A stretch of 64,000 nucleotides of DNA from an uncultured Dehalococcoidia bacterium (GCA_958295515.1 CATQGW010000003.1:1-64000); one strand, 5' to 3'. Shown: positions 35,700 to 43,645, counted from the first letter of the stretch. Made by a program: numbers and translations. Notes: generated from the sequence alone by a model not told the origin.

Positions 35700-35753
35700 G
35701 CGATGCCCTCACGTTCGCCGCTGTCGATAATGTAGCTGCGGGAGCAGGGCGGC

Positions 35754-36146
35754 ATGCGCATCTTCGTCGACGGGATGAACGTGATCGGCGCGCGCGCCGA
35801 CGGCTGGTGGCGCGATCGCGCCGGTGCAATGGCGCGGCTGGTGGAGGAGCTGGACGCGCTGGCGGCGGGCGATGAGCACCGCTGGACGGTCGTGTTCGAC
35901 GGGCGGCCGCGGCGGCTGGCGGCGACACCGCAATACGCAGCGGTGGAGTGGTCGCGGCGCTCGGGCCGCAATGCGGCGGACGACCGGATTGTCGAGCTGG
36001 TGCAGGCAGCAGGGCCGGGCTGCCTGGTCTACACATCGGATCGGGAGCTGCGCGCGCGGGCAATCGCCCTGGGCGCGCAAGTCGAGGGCGCGTCAGCGCT
36101 GCGGCAACGGCTGGATCCGACGGTCAGGCGAGGACCGCGAGGATGA
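35754..36146 (+). CDS. NYN/PIN-like ribonuclease domain protein
   Basis: A 130-residue NYN-domain (YacP/Rae1-like) protein. It opens with MRIFVDGMNVIG, whose Asp and Asn are typical of PIN-like metal sites, and has FDGRPRR, the second acidic site in AADDRIVELV and the VYTSDRELRARA block (TSDRE). Such proteins are metal-dependent RNases; Rae1 cleaves mRNA on ribosomes. It is the only plus-strand gene inside the run of coiled-coil membrane genes. Its last 23 bases overlap the convergent 84-residue gene. The ribosome binding site is GGGAGCAGGG. Confidence 0.85.
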   Translation: MRIFVDGMNVIGARADGWWRDRAGAMARLVEELDALAAGDEHRWTVVFDGRPRRLAATPQYAAVEWSRRSGRNAADDRIVELVQAAGPGCLVYTSDRELRARAIALGAQVEGASALRQRLDPTVRRGPRG

Positions 36147-36378
36147 TCACAACAGCGATGGCAATGGCGGCGAGGACGACGCCGACCACGACGAGCATCG
36201 TCTGAGTCAGGCGAGCTTCCCGCTCCGCACCGTCCCGCTTGAGCTCCAGAACGGCGTTCTGCAGGTCGGCCTTGGTCGCCGGCGGCGATGTCTGCTCATC
36301 GAACGTCTCTTGCGGCGCCTCGGGAATGCCACCCCGCGTCAGAATGGTGTGGAAGCGAAGCTTGTCAATCAGCCCCAT
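36124..36378 (-). CDS. coiled-coil membrane protein, family member B1
   Basis: An 84-residue protein: N-terminal MGLIDKLRFHTILTRGGIPE, a short coiled coil beginning with SPPATKADLQNAVLELKRD and a strong C-terminal membrane helix (MLVVVGVVLAAIAIAVVIIL). The ATKADL motif before the coil is shared with B2 and B3 and is typical of DUF1640-like proteins. No function is known. Its 3' end overlaps the NYN gene, so the two transcripts are convergent. Confidence 0.72.
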   Translation of the reverse strand: MGLIDKLRFHTILTRGGIPEAPQETFDEQTSPPATKADLQNAVLELKRDGAEREARLTQTMLVVVGVVLAAIAIAVVIILAVLA

Positions 36379-36412
36379 GTCCGATCCTCACTGCGGCGGC
36401 TGGATGAAGCGA

Positions 36413-36700
36413 TTAACGGAAGGCGATATTGATGCCGGTGGCGATCGCGATGGCGGCCAGGATGATGCCAATCCAAGTGAGCATGGCGCGAGACTGACGC
36501 GCCTCCAAGGCCAGGATGGATCGCTCGAAGTGCGCGCTGAGGCGTTCGCCGAGCCGTTCAACGTCGGCTTTGGTCGCCAGCGGCGATGTCTGTTCGTCGA
36601 AGGTGTCCTGCAAGGCGTCGGCGAACTCGATCGCGGGGGCGTCGGGGATGCCACCCCGCGTCAGGATGGTGTGGAAGCGAAGCTTATCGATCAGCGCCAT
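36413..36700 (-). CDS. coiled-coil membrane protein, family member B2
   Basis: A 95-residue paralogue of B1 and B3: MALIDKLRFHTILTRGGIPD, a linker AIEFADALQDTFDEQ similar to that of the A members (EFTDALIDEVE), ATKADVERLGERLSAHFERS coil and a C-terminal membrane helix. It bridges the A and B subfamilies, since it keeps both the EFADAL segment and the DTFDEQTSP segment. The start at 36700 matches the B1 start; an ATG two codons upstream is possible. Confidence 0.72.
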   Translation of the reverse strand: MALIDKLRFHTILTRGGIPDAPAIEFADALQDTFDEQTSPLATKADVERLGERLSAHFERSILALEARQSRAMLTWIGIILAAIAIATGINIAFR

Positions 36701-36766
36701 GTCCAATCCTCACTGTCCGAGACCAGTGTAGTGCCAGGGCGCTGCTGCGGCGGCTGGATGCGCTGG

Positions 36767-36964
36767 TCAGGCGAGGACCGCGATGGTGATGCCCGTGGAG
36801 ATCGCAATGGCGACGAGGATCACGCCGACCGAGACAAGCATGACGCGAGACTGACGCGCCTCCGACGCCATGATGGATAGCTCGAGGCGTTCGCCGAGAC
36901 GCTCAATGTCGGCCTTGGTCGCCGGCGGCGACACCTGCTCGTCGAACGTGTCTCGCAGCGCCAT
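36767..36964 (-). CDS. coiled-coil membrane protein, family member B3
   Basis: A 65-residue short member: MALRDTFDEQVSPPATKADIERL, a coil of about 20 residues and a membrane helix (VMLVSVGVILVAIAISTGITIAVL). It lacks the LIDKLRFHTILTRGG opening of B1/B2 and begins within the DTFDEQ segment, so it may be 5'-truncated but still expressed. It lies 10 bases downstream of the methyltransferase stop and could be co-transcribed with it. Confidence 0.65.
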   Translation of the reverse strand: MALRDTFDEQVSPPATKADIERLGERLELSIMASEARQSRVMLVSVGVILVAIAISTGITIAVLA

Positions 36965-36974
36965 CGGGCGGCCC

Positions 36975-39725
36975 TCACTCTCCCACCCCAGTGTAGCGCT
37001 TGTTCGTAATCGAGGGCTCCTCCGAAAGCGCCCGACGGATCTGCGCCACCCACTCGGGATCCAGATCGAGCGCGTCGGTCACCGCGTCGTCGAGTTGTTT
37101 GCGTATCGGATCGTCGTTCATCTGCGGGAAGGGCAGCAGCACTTCATCCTTAAGCAATTCATACGCCGCCGCAAGCGCATCCCGCGCATCATCCCCAAGC
37201 GCCGGGAAGTTGGGGACGGGGAGTGAGCGCAGCGTATCGAGCGAGAACTGCGGATACGATGGTTTGCGGTTATCACGCCCGCCCAGGATCGCCAGCAGGC
37301 CGGGCGAGGAGTTTAACCAAACGCAGAGCGCGGATTGCGTGGTCGGATCGTCGTCGTGGGGGCGGCACGGCGTCCAGATCGAACTCAGCGCACGCTGCTC
37401 GACCTTTACAGCAGTCACCCGTGCGAGCGGCAACCAGAGGCGATGAGCGAGCAGGAACCGACTGCGTTGGTCCCAATACCTCTCAGCCAACCCTCGCTTC
37501 GACGGTTTCGGCTCGATATATGAGTCGGTTCGCGCACTCATCGACCGCGTGATATCCGTCTTGTGATGCCACAGAGCGCGGCGGCCTGACGTGGTTGGCA
37601 CATCCGATCGCGTATATGTGTCGCGAATACGTCGGCCTTCCGGTCCAACATCAGCGATCTGAGACATACTCACAAACGTCGAGTCGGCCCGCGCAGCACG
37701 GTCCCACAGCATTTGCGCATCCGTCACCAGACGCGGAGCAAGGAAGTTGACGGCGTTCCAATCACCGCGTTCGATCCGGTCCGCGTCGACTTGTTGGACG
37801 ACGAACGCGCCGCCGCCTCGTTCGATCTGAGCAGCCGCGGATAGCGCATCAATCGCCGCCGGCGGATTTTCGACGAGATTGACAAACCGCGTCGGCGGTT
37901 TGGGCTGTCCGTTGGACCAGCGGCGGCAGATGACTAGCATCTCTCCAATCGATGTGTTCTCGGACATATTGATCCGTTCCGGGTCGTGAGAACTGACGAC
38001 TGTATCGATATGGAACCGTTCTACAAGATACTTGCGAGTTTGCGACGCAGCCGGGTTCGTCGCCATCACAGTTGGCAAAACGACCGCGAGCGTCGCAACG
38101 CTGCTCTTATTCAGCTTCTCGGCGAGCACGAGGAACGAGTTGGCCGCGCCCGACAATCTCGCCGCCCCGGGGTCATCCAGCGAGTCAACGATCACTTTCT
38201 CGCGAGCCTTGATCTGTAGCTCATCATCCCACGAAAACTGATCATGGCGCAGACTGTCGCGCGTGAACGGCGGATTCATAATCACCAAATCCATCGCCGG
38301 CGGATGCTCCGGCGGCTCGCCGCCCGGAGCATCATCCACCTGCTGCGAAATCGACGGCCAGGCCGCGAGGCGCGGTTGGCCGGTCAGGAATTCGAGCGAA
38401 CCCAGATACGGCGTCCCCTCATACACGCCGAGCAGCGTGCGATGGATATTCATCCGCCCGAACTTCGTACTGGGCGAAAGCATACCCAGCGTCGACGCCG
38501 CCATATGCGTCGCCGTCAGGTTGATGTCGTAACCCCAGAGCACGTTCTCCACCAGCGCCAGCGCCAGCAGCTGCTCGTCCTCCGCCGCGATCGGCCCGGC
38601 GCGTTGGCGCAGGTCGCGGATGCGCTCCGCCGCCGCCATCAGCAGCGTGCCCGTCCCGCAGGCCGGATCGCAGATGCGCAACCGCTCCACCGCGTTCGGA
38701 TCCGACCAGTCGCAATCCTCTTCGCGGATCGCCAGCGCCGCCAGCAGCACCGCCGCCGGCGTCGAGGTATAAAACGAGCCGTCGTAACGCGCAGTATCCA
38801 GTACGCGGTGAAAAATGCGCCCCAGCAGGTCGTGCCGCAGCCCGTGAACAAGCCCCGCGATTTTGCCGACCTCCCCCGCCAGCGTAAAGACGGCCTGCGC
38901 GATATCGGGCGTCTGCGGCAGCGCCAGCAGCGCCACCCGCGCCGTCTCGAAGACGGGCCGGTAATCGACCGCGAGGATCGCCCGCCAGGCCTCGAGAAAC
39001 GCGCCCACCGTCGTCTCCGGCTCAGCCGCGCACTGCGCCGGGTTGGCCGGCGACCAGTCGCCCGCGTAGCCGCTCGGACGCACCGCCGGCAGGTGTTCCT
39101 GCAGCCGATGGTGAAACAGCATCGCCGTCGCCACGACCAGCATCGCGCGCTTGGCCGCCGTGAAGTAACCATCTTCCCGGCTGCCCGCCTTAACCTTCGT
39201 GCGCGGCAGATCCATCTCCTGCGCGAGCGCCCGCCGCGCCGGCGTCGAGAGCCGCTGCACCGCGGCGTCCAGCGCTTCCGAGAGGATCTGCGCCGCGCCG
39301 TCGGCGTCGCCCACCGCCCCGCCCGCCTGTCGGATCGCTTCCGCCAGTTCGGGCACGCCGCCTGGCTCCGACCATCGCGCCCCGCCCGCCCCGCCGCCCA
39401 ACTCGCTGCGGGTGCGCACCGTCCAGATCGGCTTGGCCTGCGCCAGACTGTCCGTCGTCGAGCCGTCCGGGTAGCAGACCGCGAACACAACCGTAGTCAG
39501 CCCCTGCTGAAGCCGACGGTCCGCGTCGCCAATCGCCTCCCTCCGTTTCGCCGCGCTAAATCCCGCCTCCGCCTCCAGCACCACCCGCGCGCCGCCCACA
39601 TCCACCACCACATCCATCCGCCTACCACCCTCGCGCCGCTCCGCCCGCGCCTCCAATCCCTGCCCAACCAACAGCTCCGCCAGCCTCCCATTCAACAACT
39701 CCTCCTGGTCATGCCCCACAGCCAT
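36975..39725 (-). CDS. N6-adenine DNA methyltransferase with possible N-terminal nuclease (type IIG-like)
   Basis: A 916-residue protein. The N-terminus has a PD-(D/E)xK-like pattern (D38 in RMDVVVD; E51 and E53 in VVLEAEAG). A helical region leads to the SAM-binding motif I DPACGTGTLL at 353-362 and the catalytic motif IV NPPF at 484-487, both typical of gamma-class N6-adenine methyltransferases. The last 300 residues would be the specificity region (KPSYPQFSLDTLRSLPVPNF). This arrangement is like single-chain type IIG restriction-modification enzymes. The ATG at 39725 follows GTGAGACG. No separate restriction or specificity gene is adjacent, which fits a self-contained enzyme. The nuclease assignment is inference. 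Confidence 0.82.
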   Translation of the reverse strand: MAVGHDQEELLNGRLAELLVGQGLEARAERREGGRRMDVVVDVGGARVVLEAEAGFSAAKRREAIGDADRRLQQGLTTVVFAVCYPDGSTTDSLAQAKPIWTVRTRSELGGGAGGARWSEPGGVPELAEAIRQAGGAVGDADGAAQILSEALDAAVQRLSTPARRALAQEMDLPRTKVKAGSREDGYFTAAKRAMLVVATAMLFHHRLQEHLPAVRPSGYAGDWSPANPAQCAAEPETTVGAFLEAWRAILAVDYRPVFETARVALLALPQTPDIAQAVFTLAGEVGKIAGLVHGLRHDLLGRIFHRVLDTARYDGSFYTSTPAAVLLAALAIREEDCDWSDPNAVERLRICDPACGTGTLLMAAAERIRDLRQRAGPIAAEDEQLLALALVENVLWGYDINLTATHMAASTLGMLSPSTKFGRMNIHRTLLGVYEGTPYLGSLEFLTGQPRLAAWPSISQQVDDAPGGEPPEHPPAMDLVIMNPPFTRDSLRHDQFSWDDELQIKAREKVIVDSLDDPGAARLSGAANSFLVLAEKLNKSSVATLAVVLPTVMATNPAASQTRKYLVERFHIDTVVSSHDPERINMSENTSIGEMLVICRRWSNGQPKPPTRFVNLVENPPAAIDALSAAAQIERGGGAFVVQQVDADRIERGDWNAVNFLAPRLVTDAQMLWDRAARADSTFVSMSQIADVGPEGRRIRDTYTRSDVPTTSGRRALWHHKTDITRSMSARTDSYIEPKPSKRGLAERYWDQRSRFLLAHRLWLPLARVTAVKVEQRALSSIWTPCRPHDDDPTTQSALCVWLNSSPGLLAILGGRDNRKPSYPQFSLDTLRSLPVPNFPALGDDARDALAAAYELLKDEVLLPFPQMNDDPIRKQLDDAVTDALDLDPEWVAQIRRALSEEPSITNKRYTGVGE

Positions 39726-39729
39726 CGTC

Positions 39730-40299
39730 TCACGTTTCGTCGGTAGCGACCGGGTCAGTCTCGCCAGACGCCGCAGGCGCGGCGTTTTGGCTGTTTGCCT
39801 CTGCTTGCCATTCCAGCATACGTGCAATGCCGCCGAGTTCGGTTGCATGGTTCCGTGCGAGCACCTGCTGATGGCGCTCGATTTTTTCGAGACACTTACG
39901 CACCTTCTCAAGCTCCTCTGCCACCTCTCCATCCTCCCGCCCCAAATCGGGACCGAACCCACTTCGACTTGTATAGACCACCCACCAGCGGAACAGAGGA
40001 CTTTTGTTTACTCCCCCTCCGTGCCGAGCACCCAGAAGCCACCACACTACTTTTTGCATCAACAAATCACGCACCAGCATTTGCGCAGGACGATAGAGGA
40101 GGCGTGCGAACACGAGGAGGACGGCGGCGGAAACAACTTGAGCTAGCCCTTCCCGAAGGGAAAGGAGTTCAATCGCCCAAACAAACAACCCGGCAACGGC
40201 AATGCCCAGCACCACCATACAAATCAACACGCATTCAACGATCCGCGTGTATTTCACGCCTTCAGTCGGATGAAACACCCAGTCAATAAATCGCCTCAC
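39730..40299 (-). CDS. membrane protein with two helices and C-terminal coiled coil
   Basis: A 189-residue protein of unknown family. It has two hydrophobic segments (VECVLICMVVLGIAVAGLFV and a following AQVVSAAVLLVFARLLY), a basic/aromatic stretch (QKVVWWLLGARHGGG), and a predicted coiled coil (EVAEELEKVRKCLEKIERHQ) ending in a Glu/Ala-rich tail. It starts at GTG 40299 with GGAAGGA upstream. Its stop is 4 bases from the methyltransferase start, so the two genes are probably in one transcript. Like the small proteins downstream, it combines a membrane anchor with a coiled coil. Confidence 0.7.
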   Translation of the reverse strand: MRRFIDWVFHPTEGVKYTRIVECVLICMVVLGIAVAGLFVWAIELLSLREGLAQVVSAAVLLVFARLLYRPAQMLVRDLLMQKVVWWLLGARHGGGVNKSPLFRWWVVYTSRSGFGPDLGREDGEVAEELEKVRKCLEKIERHQQVLARNHATELGGIARMLEWQAEANSQNAAPAASGETDPVATDET

Positions 40300-40312
40300 C
40301 TGTTCACAGTCC

Positions 40313-40359
40313 TTCCATTGCCCGCCCCCGCGCAGGAGGGCGGGCGGTTTGCGTTGCCT
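40313..40359 (-). repeat. GC-rich hairpin element, copy 1
   Basis: A stem of GCCCGCCC pairing with GGGCGGGC flanked by GCGTTGCCT and TTCC-TTG. About 37 bases are almost the same as at 41182-41226. It lies between two co-directional minus-strand genes, just 5' of the membrane protein's ribosome binding site. There is no U-tract on either strand, so a simple intrinsic terminator is not certain. Confidence 0.65.
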
Positions 40360-40363
40360 CGGC

Positions 40364-41173
40364 TCAGTGGCTAGATGTGCCGCAGGCGACAATGTTCGGC
40401 CACGTCGGAGCATCACGCATCGCCGCAACGTCGTAGGTGACGGTGATGGTTGTCGAGTAGCCGGTGAACCGCACGCGGAGCGTGTCGTGGCGCTGGACTT
40501 TCCGACGATATTCCTCGGCGTTGACGGAGACTGATTCGCTGACATCGTCCCATCGCCCGCTCCACGCCGGGTTGTTGCCCCAGCGGACGGTAACGCTGTA
40601 CTGGTCGTCGAGGTTGCTGATCGGCAGGTCGCCGAAGATGGCGAGCAGGGTGGCTCCATTTTGGGAGCAGTAGAGGTGGAAGTCGCCATCGTAGTAGTCG
40701 TTGTCGCTGACAGATGCAGCTGTGACGGCAGCTACCCGGCTGTCGTCAAAATCGTCGAACCACACTGCCCAGAATGCGCCGCTGTCTGTGAACCCATTGC
40801 CTTCCGTAGTGCGGGGGAACAAGTGCTGCGGAACGTCGTTGTTGGTGGGTTCGTCGTTGGTTTGCGGTGTGTCCGGCGCAGTGTCCGCTGCGACATCCTC
40901 AAGCTCGTCGCTCGCCACACTGACCGTCATCGCCGTCGAGTTGAGCCAGCGGTCGTGGTCAACCGACGCGGGAAAGTAGCGCGACGGCGGCAGGATGCGC
41001 TCGCCCCATTCCCCGTCCACGCGCTGCTGGAGCGCGAATTCCACCCGCCCGTCGTCTATCTGGCGCGCCGTGATGCGCACCTCAGCCTCGCCGCCAGTCG
41101 CCGCCCACGCAACGCTCCCCGCGAGCGCCGCCAGCAGCAGCAGGATCAGCCCCGTCTTCAGTCGATCCATCAT
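40364..41173 (-). CDS. secreted protein with a domain shared with the 974-residue protease-like protein
   Basis: A 269-residue exported protein: signal peptide LKTGLILLLLAALAGSVAWA, then a domain of about 60 residues (VRITARQIDDGRVEFALQQR, GERILPPSRYFP, DRWLNSTAMTVSV). That domain is repeated twice in the large protein at 44029-46953. A Thr/Asp-rich linker and a beta-rich C-terminal half (FHLYCSQNGATLLAIFGDLP, YSVTVRWGNNP) follow. No catalytic motif is recognised. The ATG-ATG at 41173/41170 follows GGAAAGGATGGG. It may be co-transcribed with the downstream membrane protein gene. Confidence 0.75.
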   Translation of the reverse strand: MMDRLKTGLILLLLAALAGSVAWAATGGEAEVRITARQIDDGRVEFALQQRVDGEWGERILPPSRYFPASVDHDRWLNSTAMTVSVASDELEDVAADTAPDTPQTNDEPTNNDVPQHLFPRTTEGNGFTDSGAFWAVWFDDFDDSRVAAVTAASVSDNDYYDGDFHLYCSQNGATLLAIFGDLPISNLDDQYSVTVRWGNNPAWSGRWDDVSESVSVNAEEYRRKVQRHDTLRVRFTGYSTTITVTYDVAAMRDAPTWPNIVACGTSSH

Positions 41174-41181
41174 CCCATCCT

Positions 41182-41226
41182 TTCCTTGCCCGCCCTCGCG
41201 CCGGAGGGCGGGCGGTTGCGTTGCCT
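41182..41226 (-). repeat. GC-rich hairpin element, copy 2
   Basis: GCCCGCCCTC...GAGGGCGGGC forms a 10-bp stem, with the same flanks (TTCCTTG and TTGCGTTGCC) as the copy at 40313-40359. It sits immediately upstream of the secreted protein's ribosome binding site and 68 bases past the ADP-ribosylglycohydrolase stop. A terminator or a 5'-leader hairpin is possible. Confidence 0.65.
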
Positions 41227-41293
41227 GTGCGCAGCGTAGAGGTGCGCGGCTAGCAGAGCGCCGCGCTCGCACCCTGCCGCCGCCTCTTATTGA

Positions 41294-42268
41294 TCACCGC
41301 GAATACCCCACCAACCGCTCCGCATACTCCTCCAACCGCCCGCGCCCCGCGCGCAGCTCCGTCACCGCCTCGCGCCAGCGCAGCGGAATACCCTCCAGCC
41401 CAAACCGCGCGCCCAGCGCCGCGCCCGCCGGCGCGGCGTTCGTATCCGTATCCCCGCCCGCGCTCACAATCGCGCTCAGACCCTCCTCCACACTCTCCGC
41501 CCAGCGCGCCGCCCACAGCACCGCGCCGAGCGTCTTGGGCGCGTAGCCGATCCCGTCCGAATCCAGCTGCAGATCGGCCACGCTCGCCCCCGGCGCGAGC
41601 GCCGTCTCCACCGCCTCCAGCACCGCCGACGGCGGCTCCTGCGGCAGCTCGAAGACCGCCAGCTCATCCCCCGCCGCCCGCAGCGCCGCGACCGCTCGCT
41701 CCAACAACGGCCCAGCCTCAACCTCCTCACCGCGCAGACACGCGGCGATCGCGAAATCCGCCAGCACAGTGGACCAGATGCAGCGCGGATCCCAGTGCGT
41801 AACCGCCGCCGAGACCGCGCTGTTGCGCGCCAGCGCCATATCGTCGCCCAGCCAGCGCAGCGCCACCGGCCCACAGCGCATCACCGAGCCGTTCCCCGCC
41901 GCCTCCCGCCCCGAGTCCTCCCAGATCGCCCGCGACGCCTCCAGCGGCGGCGCGCTCCGGTAGCGCCCCAACACCCGACTCGTCTGAATCCCGATCCCCG
42001 CACCGTTCGTCTCCACCCACTCCCGCAGCCGACGCGCCAGATCGTCCACATCCAGCGCCTCGAACTCCGCGCACGCCTCCGCCAGCAGAATCGCCTGCGC
42101 CAGATCGTCGTCGTCCAGCTGCCCCGCAGGCGCCATAATCTCACGCACCCCGCCGGGATACGCCTCGCGCAGCCCCGCCGCCGTCCAAATCCCCTCAAAC
42201 GGCAACCCCAGCAGATTGCCCGCGCCGATCCCGACCATCATCCCCCGCGCGCGCTCCAGCAGTTCCAT
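41294..42268 (-). CDS. ADP-ribosylglycohydrolase family protein
   Basis: A 324-residue DraG/ARH-like protein, which removes ADP-ribose from proteins or nucleic acid. Motifs are GIGAGNLLGLPFEG at the start, the metal-site DDDDLAQAILLAEA, GNGSVMRCGPVAL, THWDPRCIWSTVL and the C-terminal GGDTDTNAAPAGAALGARFG with the second set of Asp ligands. The ATG at 42268 follows GGAGGTT; an in-frame TTG at 42292 inside the palindrome is less likely. It is the first gene after a perfect operator-like palindrome. Its target is unknown. Confidence 0.92.
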   Translation of the reverse strand: MELLERARGMMVGIGAGNLLGLPFEGIWTAAGLREAYPGGVREIMAPAGQLDDDDLAQAILLAEACAEFEALDVDDLARRLREWVETNGAGIGIQTSRVLGRYRSAPPLEASRAIWEDSGREAAGNGSVMRCGPVALRWLGDDMALARNSAVSAAVTHWDPRCIWSTVLADFAIAACLRGEEVEAGPLLERAVAALRAAGDELAVFELPQEPPSAVLEAVETALAPGASVADLQLDSDGIGYAPKTLGAVLWAARWAESVEEGLSAIVSAGGDTDTNAAPAGAALGARFGLEGIPLRWREAVTELRAGRGRLEEYAERLVGYSR

Positions 42269-42280
42269 GCGAACCTCCGC

Positions 42281-42303
42281 CTTAGTGTCCAATAGACACT
42301 AAG
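42281..42303. promoter_or_regulatory. perfect palindrome, probable operator
   Basis: CTTAGTGTC-CAATA-GACACTAAG is a perfect 9-bp inverted repeat with a 5-base spacer, AT-rich against the GC-rich surroundings. It lies 12 bases upstream of the ADP-ribosylglycohydrolase start, and a TATACT -10-like box overlaps its outer edge on the minus strand. That is the layout of a repressor site. The cognate regulator is not identifiable. Confidence 0.7.
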
Positions 42304-42379
42304 TATAGCAACGCGCCGCCCGCGCCGCGCTACCATCGAAACCCCACAGCCGAAACCCACAGCCAGTCGAGGGTGTCTC

Positions 42380-43414
42380 ATGCCGTCCCCCGCGCCCCAG
42401 TTCGGGCTGACCTATGACTTCCGCAATCCGCCCCAGTGGCGGCGGCCCTGGGCGCAGTTCTACGACGAGATGCTCGACGAGGTGCAGCTCGCCGAACAGC
42501 TCGGCTACGACCACGTCTGGATCACCGAGCACCACTTCATCGACGACGGCTACACCCCCTCCGTGCTGCCGATCGCCGCCGCCGTCGCCCGCCTCACCTC
42601 GCGCGTGCGAATCGGCACCTGGGTGCTGCTGCTGCCCCTGCACAACGCGATCCGCGTCGCCGAAGACGCCGCCACCGTCGACATCCTCAGCAACGGCCGC
42701 TTCGACCTCGGCGTCGGACTCGGCTACCGCATCGAGGAGTTCGACGGCTTCGGCGTGGACCGCCGCAAGCGCGCCGCGATCATGGAAGAGTCGCTCCAAA
42801 TCATCACCCGCACGCTCAACGGCGAAACCGTCTCGCTCGACGGCGAGCACTACCAGGTGCAGAACGTGACCGTCACCCCGCCTCCCGTGCAGCAGCCCTT
42901 CCCGCTCTGGGTCGGCGCGCGCAGCGTGCCCGCCGCCCGCCGCGCCGCCCGCTTCCGCGCCAACCTGATGATCGTCGCCGACCGCCCCGTCTACGAAGCC
43001 TGGGCCGACCAGCTCGCCGCGCAAGGCGACGATCCCGCCGACTTCCAGGTGCTGCTCTCCGCCGGCGGCTTCGTGACCGACGATCCCGAAGCGCTCTGGG
43101 AGCAGCTGCGCCCGCACCAGCAGTACCTGCGCGACACCTACGGCAAGTGGTACCGCGAAGCCGCCGACCTCGGCCCCGACGACCCGCTGGGGCGGCTGAT
43201 CGGCCAGACCGACGAAGACCTGCGCGAGCGCTTCGTCGCCGGCCCGCCCGATCAGGTCGCCGAGTCGATCGCCCGCACGCTCGAATGGATCCCCGCCCAG
43301 CACGTAATCTCGATGGCCGCCCCGCCCGGCGCACCGCGAGAAGTGGCCCGCGAATCCATGCAGCGCTTCGCCAATGAGGTGATCCCCCACTTCCGCGAAG
43401 CCGCAGCGCGGTAG
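42380..43414 (+). CDS. LLM-class flavin-dependent oxidoreductase
   Basis: A 344-residue bacterial-luciferase-like monooxygenase (TIM barrel, FMN or F420 dependent). It has AEQLGYDHVWITEHHF, TSRVRIGTWVLLLPLHNAIR, the substrate/flavin region GRFDLGVGLGYRIEEFDGFG, MEESLQIITRTLNGE, and the late PFPLWVGARSVPAARRAA. No partner flavin reductase is adjacent, but a small ferredoxin gene follows 39 bases later on the same strand. Substrate unknown; oxidation of a lipid or xenobiotic would fit the neighbouring P450s. Confidence 0.92.
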   Translation: MPSPAPQFGLTYDFRNPPQWRRPWAQFYDEMLDEVQLAEQLGYDHVWITEHHFIDDGYTPSVLPIAAAVARLTSRVRIGTWVLLLPLHNAIRVAEDAATVDILSNGRFDLGVGLGYRIEEFDGFGVDRRKRAAIMEESLQIITRTLNGETVSLDGEHYQVQNVTVTPPPVQQPFPLWVGARSVPAARRAARFRANLMIVADRPVYEAWADQLAAQGDDPADFQVLLSAGGFVTDDPEALWEQLRPHQQYLRDTYGKWYREAADLGPDDPLGRLIGQTDEDLRERFVAGPPDQVAESIARTLEWIPAQHVISMAAPPGAPREVARESMQRFANEVIPHFREAAAR

Positions 43415-43453
43415 ACTACGCAGCGAACGGCGAGACGGCGAGAGAGGCGCGCC

Positions 43454-43645
43454 ATGAAAGCCAAGATCGACACCACGCTCTGCGAAGGCCACGCCAAGTG
43501 CATGGAGGCCGCGCCCGCCGTCTTCGAGGTGCGCGACGACGACCTCTCCCACATCCTCGTCGACGACATCCCCGAATCCGAGCGCGACCGCGTCCTCCGC
43601 GCCGTCCGCACCTGCCCCCGCGCCGCCATCTCCACCGAGGACTAG
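43454..43645 (+). CDS. [3Fe-4S]-type ferredoxin
   Basis: A 63-residue ferredoxin with Cys10 and Cys16 in TTLCEGHAKCMEAAP and Cys54 in VRTCPRAAIS. The His in CEGHAKC sits where a fourth Cys would be, so three ligands remain and a [3Fe-4S] cluster is expected. This is the type that feeds electrons to bacterial P450s in Actinobacteria and relatives; two P450 genes lie 3-8 kb downstream. AGAGGCG precedes the ATG. Direct pairing with those P450s is inference. Confidence 0.93.
   Translation: MKAKIDTTLCEGHAKCMEAAPAVFEVRDDDLSHILVDDIPESERDRVLRAVRTCPRAAISTED

Noticed and set aside
38244-39746. A 500-codon plus-strand open frame opposite the methyltransferase gene
   Set aside because: Arg/His/Gln-rich composition typical of antisense frames in GC-rich DNA, with no recognisable domain, while the minus strand holds clear methyltransferase motifs.
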